Assembly: GCA_024403555.1 (NCBI GenBank)
Contig: JAKSRP010000001.1
Coordinates: 1-64,000 of the forward strand
Reading direction: 5' to 3'
From: Lachnospiraceae bacterium
GTDB lineage: Bacteria; Bacillota; Clostridia; Lachnospirales; Lachnospiraceae
Length of the DNA: 64,000 bases
How positions within the stretch are numbered: position 1 is the first letter of the stretch; every line of letters starts with the position of its first letter. The translations under genes and the position numbers were made by a program. Positions 1 through 7,368 of the stretch are shown here, in pieces. The notes under the pieces were generated by a model that was given only the letters and a program-made list of their open reading frames with translations, did not search any database and had not been told where the DNA came from.

Positions 1-8
1 AGATACAT
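1..8 (-). CDS. Start of a leftward gene cut by the window edge
   Basis: Reading leftwards, an ATG at 8-6 follows an excellent ribosome site (AAAGGAGG, about 16-25) with normal spacing and a matching promoter upstream. Only Met-Tyr and part of a third codon lie in the window, so nothing can be said about the product. The call rests on the start signals alone. Confidence 0.6.
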
Positions 9-378
9 GCTTTTTTCCTCCTTTCCAATTTGAAATATTATATTTATATTATACTCCAAACGAAAAGAAAGAACAAGCGTTCACCCGTGTATTTCTATGA
101 GTTATGCATTCATCCCCCACTTGTAGAAGAGGGAGTATTCTGCTATTATTTAGATAAATTAGATACATGTCTCTCCTTTTGCTGGAGAGATTTGATTACG
201 GAAGCGAATTCAGAAGGAGTATGCGATGAAAAGCTTGCTTGGAATGTTGACCAAACAGGAAAAGTAGGGATGTAACGAATGATCAAAGTTTAAGGGGAGC
301 TGCACGAAATGATTTTATCGTGCAACACCCCATTTTTACCGCCAATTATGATAAAATAACAGAATGGAGGAGCAAAAT
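9..378. other. Intergenic region between divergent genes
   Basis: Beyond the minus-strand promoter this stretch holds no convincing gene. A short hairpin lies at 170-190 (TCTCTCC/GGAGAGA) and an inverted repeat at 301-324 (TGCACGA/TCGTGCA, 10-base spacer) just upstream of the next gene, a possible operator or leader hairpin. An open frame at 30-275 starts with TTG inside the minus promoter region without a ribosome site and is not annotated. Confidence 0.5.
48..76 (-). promoter_or_regulatory. Sigma-A type promoter for the left-edge gene
   Basis: On the minus strand TTGTTC (71-76) and TATAAT (48-53) are separated by exactly 17 bases and sit about 40 bases before the ATG at position 8. Confidence 0.6.
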
Positions 379-1023
379 ATGATTGAACAAATCACCAATT
401 ACATCACAACAAAATACAACGTCGAACCAGATCATCCATGGAAGAAATACCCGGAATATACGACCTTTAAAGACATTGAGTCGGGTAAATGGTTCGTCCT
501 GATAATGCATCTATCAAAAAAGACGTTAGGTCTGAAAGAACCTGGTGATATATGGGTGATGAATGTAAAGTCAGATCCAGACTTTATTATGTTTTCAAGT
601 AACATGGATGGATATATGCCGGGATATCATATGAACAAAAAGCACTGGCTGACGGTATTTTTAGATGGCTCAGTATCAATGGAGCAGGCCTTTGACTGCA
701 TTGATAAAAGCTATATGCTCGTGACCGATACGCCGACGAAGAGAATCTATGAGGCGGTGAAGCAGATTCCTAGAGGGAAAGTAGCAACGTATGGAAAAGT
801 AGCAGAGCTGGCAGGCAATCCAAAGATGAGCCGCGCTGTTGGTAATGCGCTTCACAAGAATCCCGATCCGGAACATATTTTTTGCCATCGTGTGGTCAAT
901 GCGAAAGGAGAGCTTGCAAAAGCATTTGTCTTTGGAGGAGAAGGGGTGCAGGCAGAACGTCTACGTGCGGAAGGGGTAGAAGTGGTAGACGGAAAAGTGG
1001 ATTTGAAGAAATATGGGCTATAA
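379..1023 (+). CDS. YjbR/MmcQ domain fused to MGMT-type DNA alkyltransferase domain
   Basis: The 214-residue product has two domains. Residues about 1-110 look like the YjbR/MmcQ (DUF419) fold; residues about 119-200 look like the DNA-binding/catalytic domain of O6-alkylguanine DNA methyltransferases. The methyl-acceptor position reads FCHRVV with Cys169 kept, so it resembles active MGMT rather than the Cys-less alkyltransferase-like proteins, although the usual Pro before Cys is Phe. A role in alkylation repair or damage sensing is inferred. The start at 379 is preferred over an ATG at 364 because GGAGG (366-370) lies 8 bases before it and would be inside the longer form. Single gene, ending at a bidirectional terminator. 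Confidence 0.75.
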   Translation: MIEQITNYITTKYNVEPDHPWKKYPEYTTFKDIESGKWFVLIMHLSKKTLGLKEPGDIWVMNVKSDPDFIMFSSNMDGYMPGYHMNKKHWLTVFLDGSVSMEQAFDCIDKSYMLVTDTPTKRIYEAVKQIPRGKVATYGKVAELAGNPKMSRAVGNALHKNPDPEHIFCHRVVNAKGELAKAFVFGGEGVQAERLRAEGVEVVDGKVDLKKYGL

Positions 1024-1065
1024 AATAACCGCGACAAGCAGTGCAAATAATGATATAGACGGAGT

Positions 1066-1112
1066 AAAAGCCAGAAAGCTTAGTTGAATCATTCCTAAGT
1101 TTTCTGGCTTTC
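1066..1112. terminator. Bidirectional terminator
   Basis: A 17-base arm AAAGCCAGAAAGCTTAG pairs almost perfectly with 1095-1111 and has T-rich flanks on both strands. It separates the convergent genes at 379-1023 and 1134-1292. Confidence 0.8.
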
Positions 1113-1133
1113 GTTATATAATAAAGAATTCCC

Positions 1134-1292
1134 CTATGCGTAATTGAGTAAAATATATCCAGCGATGTAGAGGACAACGCTTGCACGGGCTAATTTAACG
1201 ATTAATTCAATTTTCCATGCGAGTAAAAAGAGAAATGCTGTGCTTAATAAAATATGAGGGTCTGATAATACGTTTGTTAATAATTCGTTCAT
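1134..1292 (-). CDS. Small membrane protein, 52 residues
   Basis: A 52-residue open frame starts at ATG 1292 with GAAGG about 9 bases upstream. It contains two hydrophobic stretches, roughly residues 14-26 and 36-50, joined by a charged segment with Lys, Glu and Arg, so a helical hairpin in the membrane is plausible. No family was recognised. It is convergent with the alkyltransferase fusion and shares its terminator. The well-placed ribosome site, terminator position and amphipathic composition argue that it is real. Confidence 0.5.
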   Translation of the reverse strand: MNELLTNVLSDPHILLSTAFLFLLAWKIELIVKLARASVVLYIAGYILLNYA

Positions 1293-1502
1293 AGAGGTTA
1301 CCTTCTTTCTTTATTATTAGGGGGAGGTTTAAAGGAATTTGTTCTTTGTTATAGTTAGATATTATCATTGCATTTGCACGCAGTATACTTCATGATGAAT
1401 GAAAAATGAACCAAGATGTGTACCAAAATGGAATAACAAATGGTATAATATGGAGTATAAAATGGTTAAAATAAATGTGCGGATAATCCTGGAGGTACAA
1501 TC

Positions 1503-2378
1503 ATGGGTGAAACATACAATCTTGAAGTGATTGCAAAAAATGTTCGAAATATATTAGATGAATTAGGGCTGGAGAACGGATCAGCAGTAGATCGAGCAAA
1601 AGAAAAAGATGGCAGAGACATTTTATACAATCTGCCTTCACATAATACGATTGACCGTTTGTTAAGAGGAGAAATCAAGAATCCAAAAGCCGGATCATTA
1701 AAAAGCTTTGTTCAGGTTTATAATGAACTTTTTCAGACTTCATACAAGCTTAACGATTTCGTAAGCAGAGAACTACCATGCAAGATTGAGTATGCAGTCA
1801 GAGTGCCGAAGCTTTATGAAGGGATGTATTATGGATATGCCAAGAGAATTTCGAAAAATGAAATTGCGTGGAAAACACTTCTCTATTTGTATGTGGAAGA
1901 GAATGCGTATAAAGTACGCGCTTTATTAAATATTGACCATGAAGAAACACTGAAAAATAAAGCTTTACAGGAATTTCTGCTCGATCCATCAAAGCGATTT
2001 GTAGATCTTCAAAAGCTTCAGGATGAGCTTCCGGATAATGAAAATTATTATCTGTTTTTCGATGGAACGATGGATATTTTAAATGATTTTTGCCGCATCA
2101 ATTTAGCCAGACCAGAGGATTATCCATTTCAGACTTCAAAGCATGAAGTGTCTATCTATATCAGAAGAGTAGCTGAGGATATGAGGAAAAATCTGCATGG
2201 TGCGATTGGCGTAATGATTATGACAACCTATACAAGAGATCTCTTTGCAAGTACAGTTGTCTTAAGTGATCAGCTTTTAGAAACCGATATGGTAAATCAC
2301 TATTTAGGAACTGATGCACTTAGAATTCGAGACAAAGAAGATTTCGGGTTGTATAAATATCTAACTGGAGAAGAGTAA
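1503..2378 (+). CDS. Putative regulator with N-terminal helix-turn-helix-like region
   Basis: The 291-residue protein has an N-terminal segment (about residues 45-80) reading as SHNTIDRLLRGEIKNPK, which resembles the recognition helix region of XRE-type regulators. The remaining ~200 residues are mixed alpha/beta with no family I can name. A TGGAGGT ribosome site precedes the ATG, and TATAAT at 1444-1449 may be its -10 box. The next gene begins 21 bases after the stop, so the two are probably co-transcribed. The regulator call is inference from the N-terminus only. Confidence 0.5.
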   Translation: MGETYNLEVIAKNVRNILDELGLENGSAVDRAKEKDGRDILYNLPSHNTIDRLLRGEIKNPKAGSLKSFVQVYNELFQTSYKLNDFVSRELPCKIEYAVRVPKLYEGMYYGYAKRISKNEIAWKTLLYLYVEENAYKVRALLNIDHEETLKNKALQEFLLDPSKRFVDLQKLQDELPDNENYYLFFDGTMDILNDFCRINLARPEDYPFQTSKHEVSIYIRRVAEDMRKNLHGAIGVMIMTTYTRDLFASTVVLSDQLLETDMVNHYLGTDALRIRDKEDFGLYKYLTGEE

Positions 2379-2399
2379 AAGAAAAAAGGAGAAAAGAAA

Positions 2400-3002
2400 A
2401 TGTTTGACACTGGAAAATTATTCTGGACCCGTGAGCCGGAAAGCTATGAAATCGCAGCTGAAAAAATCGAAATTGTAACCAAACCGCATACTGATTTGTG
2501 GCAGCGCACGTATTATCATTTTCGTAATGATAATGCGCCAGTCCTTCAGATGAAGACGGACGAGAAGTTTTTCTCATTTACGGTAAAGACAAGTTTTGCA
2601 AGCAAGCACCGTTTTGATCAGTGCGGAGTTGTTGTTTATCTTGACAGTGAAAACTGGCTGAAGGGTTCCATTGAATATGAAAATGAAGAGTTTCAGCATT
2701 TAGGAAGTGTTGTAACGAATCATGGCTATTCTGACTGGGCGACAACAGCAATTGATGCAAGCATCAAATCCATGTGGTACCGTCTTAGCAGACGTGAGGA
2801 TGATTTTTGTATCGAATGTTCCGAAGATGGAAAGACATTTACTCAGATGAGAGTGTGCCATATGTGGGAAGCGAAAGATGAAATTTCTTTTGGGATTTAT
2901 GCATGTTCACCAGAGGATTCAAGCTTTAAGGCAACATTTACGCAGATGGAATTAGGTGAGTGCAAATGGCTTGCGCATGACGGGCAGCAGCCGGATGAAT
3001 AA
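2400..3002 (+). CDS. DUF1349 (concanavalin-like) protein
   Basis: The 200-residue sequence matches the DUF1349 pattern: an FFSFTVKTSF strand, a Gly-Val-Val-Val-Tyr-Leu segment, WLKGSIEYEN, a VVTNHGYSDW motif and a late FGIYACSP strand. Members adopt a concanavalin A/jelly-roll fold and are thought to bind carbohydrate; the precise role is unknown. There is no signal peptide, so it should be cytoplasmic. AAAAAGGAG lies 8 bases before the ATG. It follows the putative regulator in one unit and ends at a strong terminator. Confidence 0.8.
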   Translation: MFDTGKLFWTREPESYEIAAEKIEIVTKPHTDLWQRTYYHFRNDNAPVLQMKTDEKFFSFTVKTSFASKHRFDQCGVVVYLDSENWLKGSIEYENEEFQHLGSVVTNHGYSDWATTAIDASIKSMWYRLSRREDDFCIECSEDGKTFTQMRVCHMWEAKDEISFGIYACSPEDSSFKATFTQMELGECKWLAHDGQQPDE

Positions 3003-3012
3003 GGTAATAATA

Positions 3013-3044
3013 AAACAGGTTCCGATTAGGGAACCTGTTTTTTG
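3013..3044 (+). terminator. Intrinsic terminator
   Basis: AAACAGGTTCC pairs with GGAACCTGTTT and is followed by a T run. It ends the regulator-DUF1349 unit. Confidence 0.85.
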
Positions 3045-3072
3045 TTAGAAAAGGGTTATTCTATTATATTTA

Positions 3073-3213
3073 CTAATGTCCACAATTCTTGCAGTTTCCA
3101 CCGTGTGGGCAACCAATGCAAGCCTGGCCATTTTTCTTAGCTTTATATATAGATCTGCAGGCGAAAAAAACTGCGAGAACGATAATGCCAATTACAATAA
3201 TATTTGCAATCAT
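3073..3213 (-). CDS. FeoB-associated Cys-rich membrane protein
   Basis: This 46-residue protein has one N-terminal transmembrane helix (about residues 3-19) followed by a basic linker and a C-terminal tail with ACIGCPHGGNCKNCGH, giving two CxxC motifs and a His. This is the layout of the FeoB-associated Cys-rich family, whose members sit next to ferrous iron permeases and may bind iron or an Fe-S cluster. It lies downstream of feoB on the same strand, 77 bases after its stop. The ribosome site (AAGG about 15 bases upstream) is rather distant. Confidence 0.85.
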   Translation of the reverse strand: MIANIIVIGIIVLAVFFACRSIYKAKKNGQACIGCPHGGNCKNCGH

Positions 3214-3290
3214 ATCTATATCATAGATCCTTTCTGTGAAATAAGTTATATCTAATTAATATCTCAAAAGGTCAACAAAGTCAATTGCTT

Positions 3291-5285
3291 TTAATTTGCA
3301 GAAAGTGCATATTCTGCTTTTAAGTTACGATTTGCTCTTACACAAAGGTAAGCAATCACGCCAACGATTACTGCAACTGCGATGAGACCACCTGCAAAAC
3401 CAGCACCAAATGCTCCTGTTGTAAAGAAGGTGCCAAACTGATATACAAGGAAGCCTACTACGTAACCGGTGGAGAGCTGGAATGCAATCGCGCCCGCTAA
3501 CCATTTTTTCGACTTCATTTCAGAGTTCATAGCACCAAGAGCAGCGAAACAAGGTGGTGTGTAAAGGTTAAACATAAGATATGCAAGTGCTGCTACCTTT
3601 GTAAGCCCCATGATCATTGCTACTTCATTACCGCCAGCAATGAGTTCAAGTTCTTCTGTATCAATAAAGTTTGTGATGCAGAATACGGTTGCGAGTGTAC
3701 CAACAACGTTTTCTTTCGCGATGAATCCAGTGATTGCAGCCGCAGCACACTGCCAGGATGCAAAACCGATGACTGGAACAAGTAATACAGCAAATGGAGA
3801 AGCGATTAAGGCTAAAATGGAGTCGGATCCATTTTCCGCAGCTACTTTAAGAGCAGGTGTAAAGCTTGCCATAATCTGAACGATTGTGTTACAGATTAAA
3901 ATGATTGTTCCGGCTTTTACGATATAAGCTTTTCCTCGTTCAAGCATGGATTTTAATGCAAATGTAAGGGATGGGAGCTTGTACTCAGGAAGTTCCATAA
4001 TGAAAAAGCTTTTTCTGTATTTCATGCCGGTCAGTAGTTTGATGAGTAAAGCACCGAGAAGTATTAAAGCGATACCAACAAAGTACATGACTGGTCCGAC
4101 CCATTTTGCTGTTGGGAAAAATGCTCCTGCAAAGAGGGCAATAACTGGAAGCTTCGCACCACATGGCATAAAGGTACAAAGCATTGCTGTGGATCTACGT
4201 TCTCTTTCGTTTTTGATGGTTCTGCAAGCCATGATTGCAGGAACCCCACAACCAGTACCGATAATCATAGGAATAACGGATTTACCAGATAAACCAACGC
4301 GTTTAAAGATTGGGTCAAGAACGATGGTTGCTCTTGCCATATATCCACAGTCTTCTAAGAGTGCGATGAGGAAGTACATAACCATTACAAGTGGGAGGAA
4401 TCCAACCACGGCTCCAACACCGCCGATGATACCATCAACTAAGAGTGCCTGTAATAATGGAGATGCATTCTCAACTTTTCCGGCAACCATTTCCTGGAAG
4501 GTTTCAATCCATCCTACTAAAATATCAGCAAGCCATGTACCAACGGTTGACTGAGAAATGTAGAATACAAGCCACATGATGGCTGCGAAAATGATTAGTC
4601 CGATTACTGGATTTGTAACAAATTTATCGATCGCATCATCGCGAGATACGTCTTTTGTCAATGTTTTTCTCTTTTCTACGGAAGCTACGATTCCATTTAC
4701 ATATGTAAATCGTTTTCTGTCAGCTTCTTCTACGACTTTTTTATCACTTAAGTCAATGTCGCCCTGAACAAATGGTGCTTTCTGACCTTTTCCGTAAACA
4801 TTTGCTGCCTGGGAAATCACTTCCGTAAGTCCATCAGCAGAAGTAGATACGGTTTTTACTACTGGACATCCGAGTTTTTTTGCTAAAGCTTTCTCATCAA
4901 TCTGAGTGCCTTTCTTTTCATTGATATCACTTTTGTTGAGTGCGACAACAACGGGGATGCCGAGTTCCAAAAGCTGAGTTGTAAAGAATAAGCTTCGGCT
5001 TAAGTTTGTGGCATCCACGATGTTAACAATCACATCTGGGTGTTCATGTTTGACGTACGCACTTGTGATACTTTCTTCTGATGTAAAAGGTGACATGGAG
5101 TAGGCACCTGGAAGGTCAACGGCAATCATCTCCTGAGGGCTTTTATTATATTTTTCTTTAATCTGGTGTTCTTTTTTGTCAACTGTTACACCAGCCCAGT
5201 TTCCTACATGCTCATTTCTGCCGGTCAGGGCATTAAACATGGTTGTTTTCCCGGAGTTCGGGTTTCCTGTCATTGCGATTCTCAT
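3291..5285 (-). CDS. feoB: Ferrous iron transporter FeoB
   Basis: FeoB imports Fe(II) across the membrane. The 664-residue protein starts with a GTPase domain: G1 GNPNSGKT (residues 7-14), G3 DLPG and G4 NKSD. It continues into the polytopic membrane domain with the conserved GCGVPAIMACRTI and CGAKLP segments of the two gate regions. The start at 5285 (MRIAMTGNP) is chosen because AAAGGA lies about 11 bases upstream; an extension to 5372 would run through a perfect operator-like repeat. It is the second gene of feoA-feoB-Cys-rich protein. Iron-responsive control by a DtxR-like repressor is inferred from operator-like repeats upstream. Confidence 0.95.
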   Translation of the reverse strand: MRIAMTGNPNSGKTTMFNALTGRNEHVGNWAGVTVDKKEHQIKEKYNKSPQEMIAVDLPGAYSMSPFTSEESITSAYVKHEHPDVIVNIVDATNLSRSLFFTTQLLELGIPVVVALNKSDINEKKGTQIDEKALAKKLGCPVVKTVSTSADGLTEVISQAANVYGKGQKAPFVQGDIDLSDKKVVEEADRKRFTYVNGIVASVEKRKTLTKDVSRDDAIDKFVTNPVIGLIIFAAIMWLVFYISQSTVGTWLADILVGWIETFQEMVAGKVENASPLLQALLVDGIIGGVGAVVGFLPLVMVMYFLIALLEDCGYMARATIVLDPIFKRVGLSGKSVIPMIIGTGCGVPAIMACRTIKNERERRSTAMLCTFMPCGAKLPVIALFAGAFFPTAKWVGPVMYFVGIALILLGALLIKLLTGMKYRKSFFIMELPEYKLPSLTFALKSMLERGKAYIVKAGTIILICNTIVQIMASFTPALKVAAENGSDSILALIASPFAVLLVPVIGFASWQCAAAAITGFIAKENVVGTLATVFCITNFIDTEELELIAGGNEVAMIMGLTKVAALAYLMFNLYTPPCFAALGAMNSEMKSKKWLAGAIAFQLSTGYVVGFLVYQFGTFFTTGAFGAGFAGGLIAVAVIVGVIAYLCVRANRNLKAEYALSAN

Positions 5286-5324
5286 ATTATTATCTTTTCC
5301 TTTCTCTTTATGCATAATGATGGG

Positions 5325-5340
5325 GTTAACCGTGGTTAAC
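5325..5340. promoter_or_regulatory. Operator-like inverted repeat between feoA and feoB
   Basis: GTTAACC and GGTTAAC are separated by two bases in the feoA-feoB gap. The TTAAC core recurs in the repeats upstream of feoA, so the same metal-responsive repressor could bind here. Function is inferred. Confidence 0.45.
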
Positions 5341-5376
5341 TTAGGGTGAAAAATAAAAATGTGCTCATGCACATTC

Positions 5377-5595
5377 TTATTCTACTTCAATTGCGTCTGC
5401 TAAAAAGTGATCGATATTGTAGCGACCGTCTTTGATTGATACAACAAGGCCTGAACGTTTCTTTGAAATCACAAAAATGCTTTCACCACTGTAGCATCCA
5501 AGTGAAAATAAGAAGGATTCAAGCTCTTCATCGTTTGTATTGATGTTTTTGACGATGTATTCCTTTCCAGCAGTTGCAGATTCTTTTAATGTCAT
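5377..5595 (-). CDS. feoA: FeoA, SH3-like partner of FeoB
   Basis: The 72-residue product has the FeoA pattern: a beta strand YIVKNI, the turn with LESFLFSLGCYSGESIFVI, and the final strands. FeoA is a cytosolic SH3-like protein required for FeoB function. The start at 5595 is preferred over 5628 because TAGGAGA lies 8 bases upstream of it. It is first in the feo operon, 91 bases before feoB, and is transcribed from a strong promoter at 5690-5718. Confidence 0.85.
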   Translation of the reverse strand: MTLKESATAGKEYIVKNINTNDEELESFLFSLGCYSGESIFVISKKRSGLVVSIKDGRYNIDHFLADAIEVE

Positions 5596-5638
5596 CAAGA
5601 TTTCTCCTATCATTTCGTTTTGTTTCATTAAATGCGGG

Positions 5639-5718
5639 TTAGTCTTAACTAAAAAGAGTTAGTTGCACATAACTATATTTTGTGATTACAGTATAGTAAA
5701 CCATAGTTAACTTGTCAA
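5639..5718 (-). promoter_or_regulatory. feo promoter with a cluster of operator-like repeats
   Basis: On the minus strand TTGACA (5713-5718) and TATACT (5690-5695) are spaced by 17 bases. The spacer holds AGTTAAC. Downstream lie two dyads: TAGTT/AACTA at 5660-5675 and TTAGT/ACTAA at 5639-5652. These AT-rich repeats resemble DtxR/IdeR/MntR-type sites; assignment to the adjacent regulator is inferred. Confidence 0.6.
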
Positions 5719-5864
5719 GAGGTAATTTTACATTTGAATTCATGCATATGTAAAATCGGCAGAGGAGGAAAGGTTGTCATGGAGGATTCGGTATTATATA
5801 ATACAATTATTATAAATTGGAAATATTGAAAAGAGTAATAAGTGATAGATAGTGAGAAAAAACA

Positions 5865-6230
5865 ATGGCATTACAGGAATCAGGGGAAATGTATTTAGAA
5901 TCAATTTTGGTTCTGTCAAAAAAGATGAATATCGTAAAGTCCGTTGATGTGGGTCGTGATATGAATGTATCAAAGGCTGCAGTAAGTCGTGCTATGGCAA
6001 AATTAAAGTAAGACATGTATTTAATTATTGATGATACAGGGTTCATTGCCTTGACGGAAAAAGGCAGAGCGGTTGCAGAAAAGATTTATGAGAGACATAC
6101 CATTTTGTCTAAGGTATTAATTCATTTAGGCGTAAATGCAGAAACAGCGATGGCAGATGCGTGTAAGATTGAACATTATTTAAGCGATGAGACATTCGAA
6201 GCGATCAAAAAGCATGCAATAGGGATTTAA
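5865..6230 (+). pseudogene. DtxR/MntR-family metal regulator with in-frame stop codon 49
   Basis: Codons 1-48 encode the N-terminal winged helix of a DtxR-family iron/manganese regulator (ESGEMYLESILVLSKK, then a VSKAAVSRAMAKLK recognition helix). Codon 49 is TAA (6009-6011). The same frame then continues without a gap through the wing (DTGFIALTEKGRAVAEKIYERH) and the dimerisation/metal part (DACKIEHYLSDE) to a stop at 6230, giving the full ~121-residue short form seen in clostridia. A single substitution such as AAA or GAA to TAA explains it. Internal re-start at ATG 6015 would lack the DNA-binding domain. It faces feoAB, its expected target. Real nonsense mutation or sequencing error cannot be separated here. 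Confidence 0.8.
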
Positions 6231-6253
6231 AAAATAAATATTGTAATAGAATA

Positions 6254-6288
6254 AAAGAGGTCTACCGATGAAAGGTAGACCTCTTTGT
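6254..6288. terminator. Bidirectional terminator
   Basis: AAAGAGGTCTACC pairs with GGTAGACCTCTTT across a short loop, with T-rich sequence on either side. It sits between the convergent regulator and the SdpI-like gene. Confidence 0.85.
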
Positions 6289-6927
6289 TTATTTATTTTT
6301 CTTCGCATAAAGCAGATAAGAATAGATGCATGGAACAATAACCATCACAATTAAAAGAACGACCATGCTGATCATTCGAATCTTAAAGAATGCTGAGATG
6401 ATCATAAGAACTCCACAAAGTACCCATAAAAATCCAGCCATGCGATGAGTTTTCGCCCAGTTGTCTTCATCGTGTAAAGTCCATGGAAGCTTGATGCCTA
6501 AAGTATAGCTCTGTCCTGTTTTTGGAAGATAGTTACCGATGATGATGAAAAGCAGTCCCATAAATAATGGCGTGTAAATTTCGACCCTTACATTTGCTCC
6601 TAATGCGGAAAAAAGTGTGATTCCGGATGCAAATAAGCTGGTAGCCGGAATGATCCACTGAACGATGCTTTTTACCTTGTTACCCATGTTTTTGTATTTT
6701 GGATCGATTTTTAAAAGAAATGGAAAAAGCAGATTGACGATCAGAAGGATGCCAGGAAATACGATGGTACCAACAAACTTGCTACTCCATCCGTTTGGCT
6801 GACCATCTACGCCCCAATGAGTCGCGATTGCGTTCGGAAGCTGATCATATAAAAGGATGGCTGCGATGATTGGAATCAAGCAAACGATACTTGTTAAAAT
6901 CAATGTCTGTTTTGTTGCTTTTGTCAT
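6289..6927 (-). CDS. SdpI-family membrane protein
   Basis: The 212-residue protein has six hydrophobic segments. The N-terminus (LPNAIATHWGVDGQPNGWSSK) is the DUF1648 signature and the later GNYLPKTGQSYTLGIKLPWT is the SdpI signature. In Bacillus subtilis SdpI gives immunity to the SdpC toxin and, when bound, sequesters the SdpR repressor; many homologues have no known toxin, and none is visible here. The start at 6927 is chosen because GGGAG lies 9 bases upstream; an ATG at 6936 abuts that site. It follows the ArsR gene by one base. Confidence 0.85.
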   Translation of the reverse strand: MTKATKQTLILTSIVCLIPIIAAILLYDQLPNAIATHWGVDGQPNGWSSKFVGTIVFPGILLIVNLLFPFLLKIDPKYKNMGNKVKSIVQWIIPATSLFASGITLFSALGANVRVEIYTPLFMGLLFIIIGNYLPKTGQSYTLGIKLPWTLHDEDNWAKTHRMAGFLWVLCGVLMIISAFFKIRMISMVVLLIVMVIVPCIYSYLLYAKKNK

Positions 6928-6928
6928 A

Positions 6929-7195
6929 CTATTCATCTCCCTTCAATGCACTGATCCATAAGAATACTTCCTCGAGGACAGATGCATTCAGACTGTAATA
7001 TTTAAAATTCTTTTCTCTTTTTTCAGTAATTAAATCCGCCTTTTTCAAAATCGACAAATGATGTGAAATCGTTGCGGCGGTCATATCAAATTTATCGGCT
7101 ATCTCCCCTGCAGACAAAGTACCTTCTTTCAAATAATTTAGAATCGCTCGTCTCGTCGGATCAGATAAAGCCTTCATGGTTTGATTTAAGCTCAT
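6929..7195 (-). CDS. ArsR-family autorepressor, SdpR-like
   Basis: The 88-residue winged-helix protein reads MKALSDPTRRAILNYLKEG, then MTAATISHHLSILKKADLI, the ArsR/SdpR recognition helix, and a wing with KREKNFKYYSLN. It lacks the CxC metal site of true arsenic or metal sensors, as expected for SdpR types. AAAGGAGAG lies just before the ATG. It is translationally coupled to the SdpI gene and has several inverted repeats in its promoter, pointing to autoregulation. Confidence 0.9.
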   Translation of the reverse strand: MSLNQTMKALSDPTRRAILNYLKEGTLSAGEIADKFDMTAATISHHLSILKKADLITEKREKNFKYYSLNASVLEEVFLWISALKGDE

Positions 7196-7223
7196 ATGGA
7201 TCTCTCCTTTACTAATTAGAAGT

Positions 7224-7291
7224 TTATCTAATTAGATAATATTCTAAATAGCTTCAAAAGTCAATATCTATTTAGAAAAATATCTAAATAG
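7224..7291 (-). promoter_or_regulatory. Operator array upstream of the SdpR-like gene
   Basis: A perfect 16-base palindrome TTATCTAATTAGATAA occupies 7224-7239. TCTAAATAG occurs at 7243-7251 and 7283-7291, and its inverse CTATTTAGA at 7268-7276, giving dyads around 6-base and longer spacers. These are plausible binding sites for the ArsR-type repressor encoded immediately downstream. Confidence 0.6.
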
Positions 7292-7314
7292 TTTGTGGCT
7301 TGAAAAGCAAAAAA

Positions 7315-7340
7315 AGAAAGGGGCGATGATGCCCCTTTCA
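7315..7340 (-). terminator. Terminator of the YhgE-like gene
   Basis: GAAAGGGGC/GCCCCTTTC with a 6-base loop, followed on the minus strand by a run of seven T. Confidence 0.8.
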
Positions 7341-7368
7341 TAATCGTTTCAATATTTTACAGTGATGT

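Noticed and set aside
30..275. 81-codon open frame at the left edge
   Set aside because: It starts with TTG within the promoter/ribosome-site region of a minus-strand gene, has no ribosome site of its own and no family resemblance.
3946..4554. 202-codon frame opposite feoB
   Set aside because: Antisense shadow of a well-conserved FeoB coding sequence; low-complexity composition and no ribosome site.
6015..6230. Separate small gene from ATG 6015
   Set aside because: It is in frame with 5865-6011 and encodes the wing and dimerisation part of the same DtxR-type protein, so it is treated as part of the interrupted gene.
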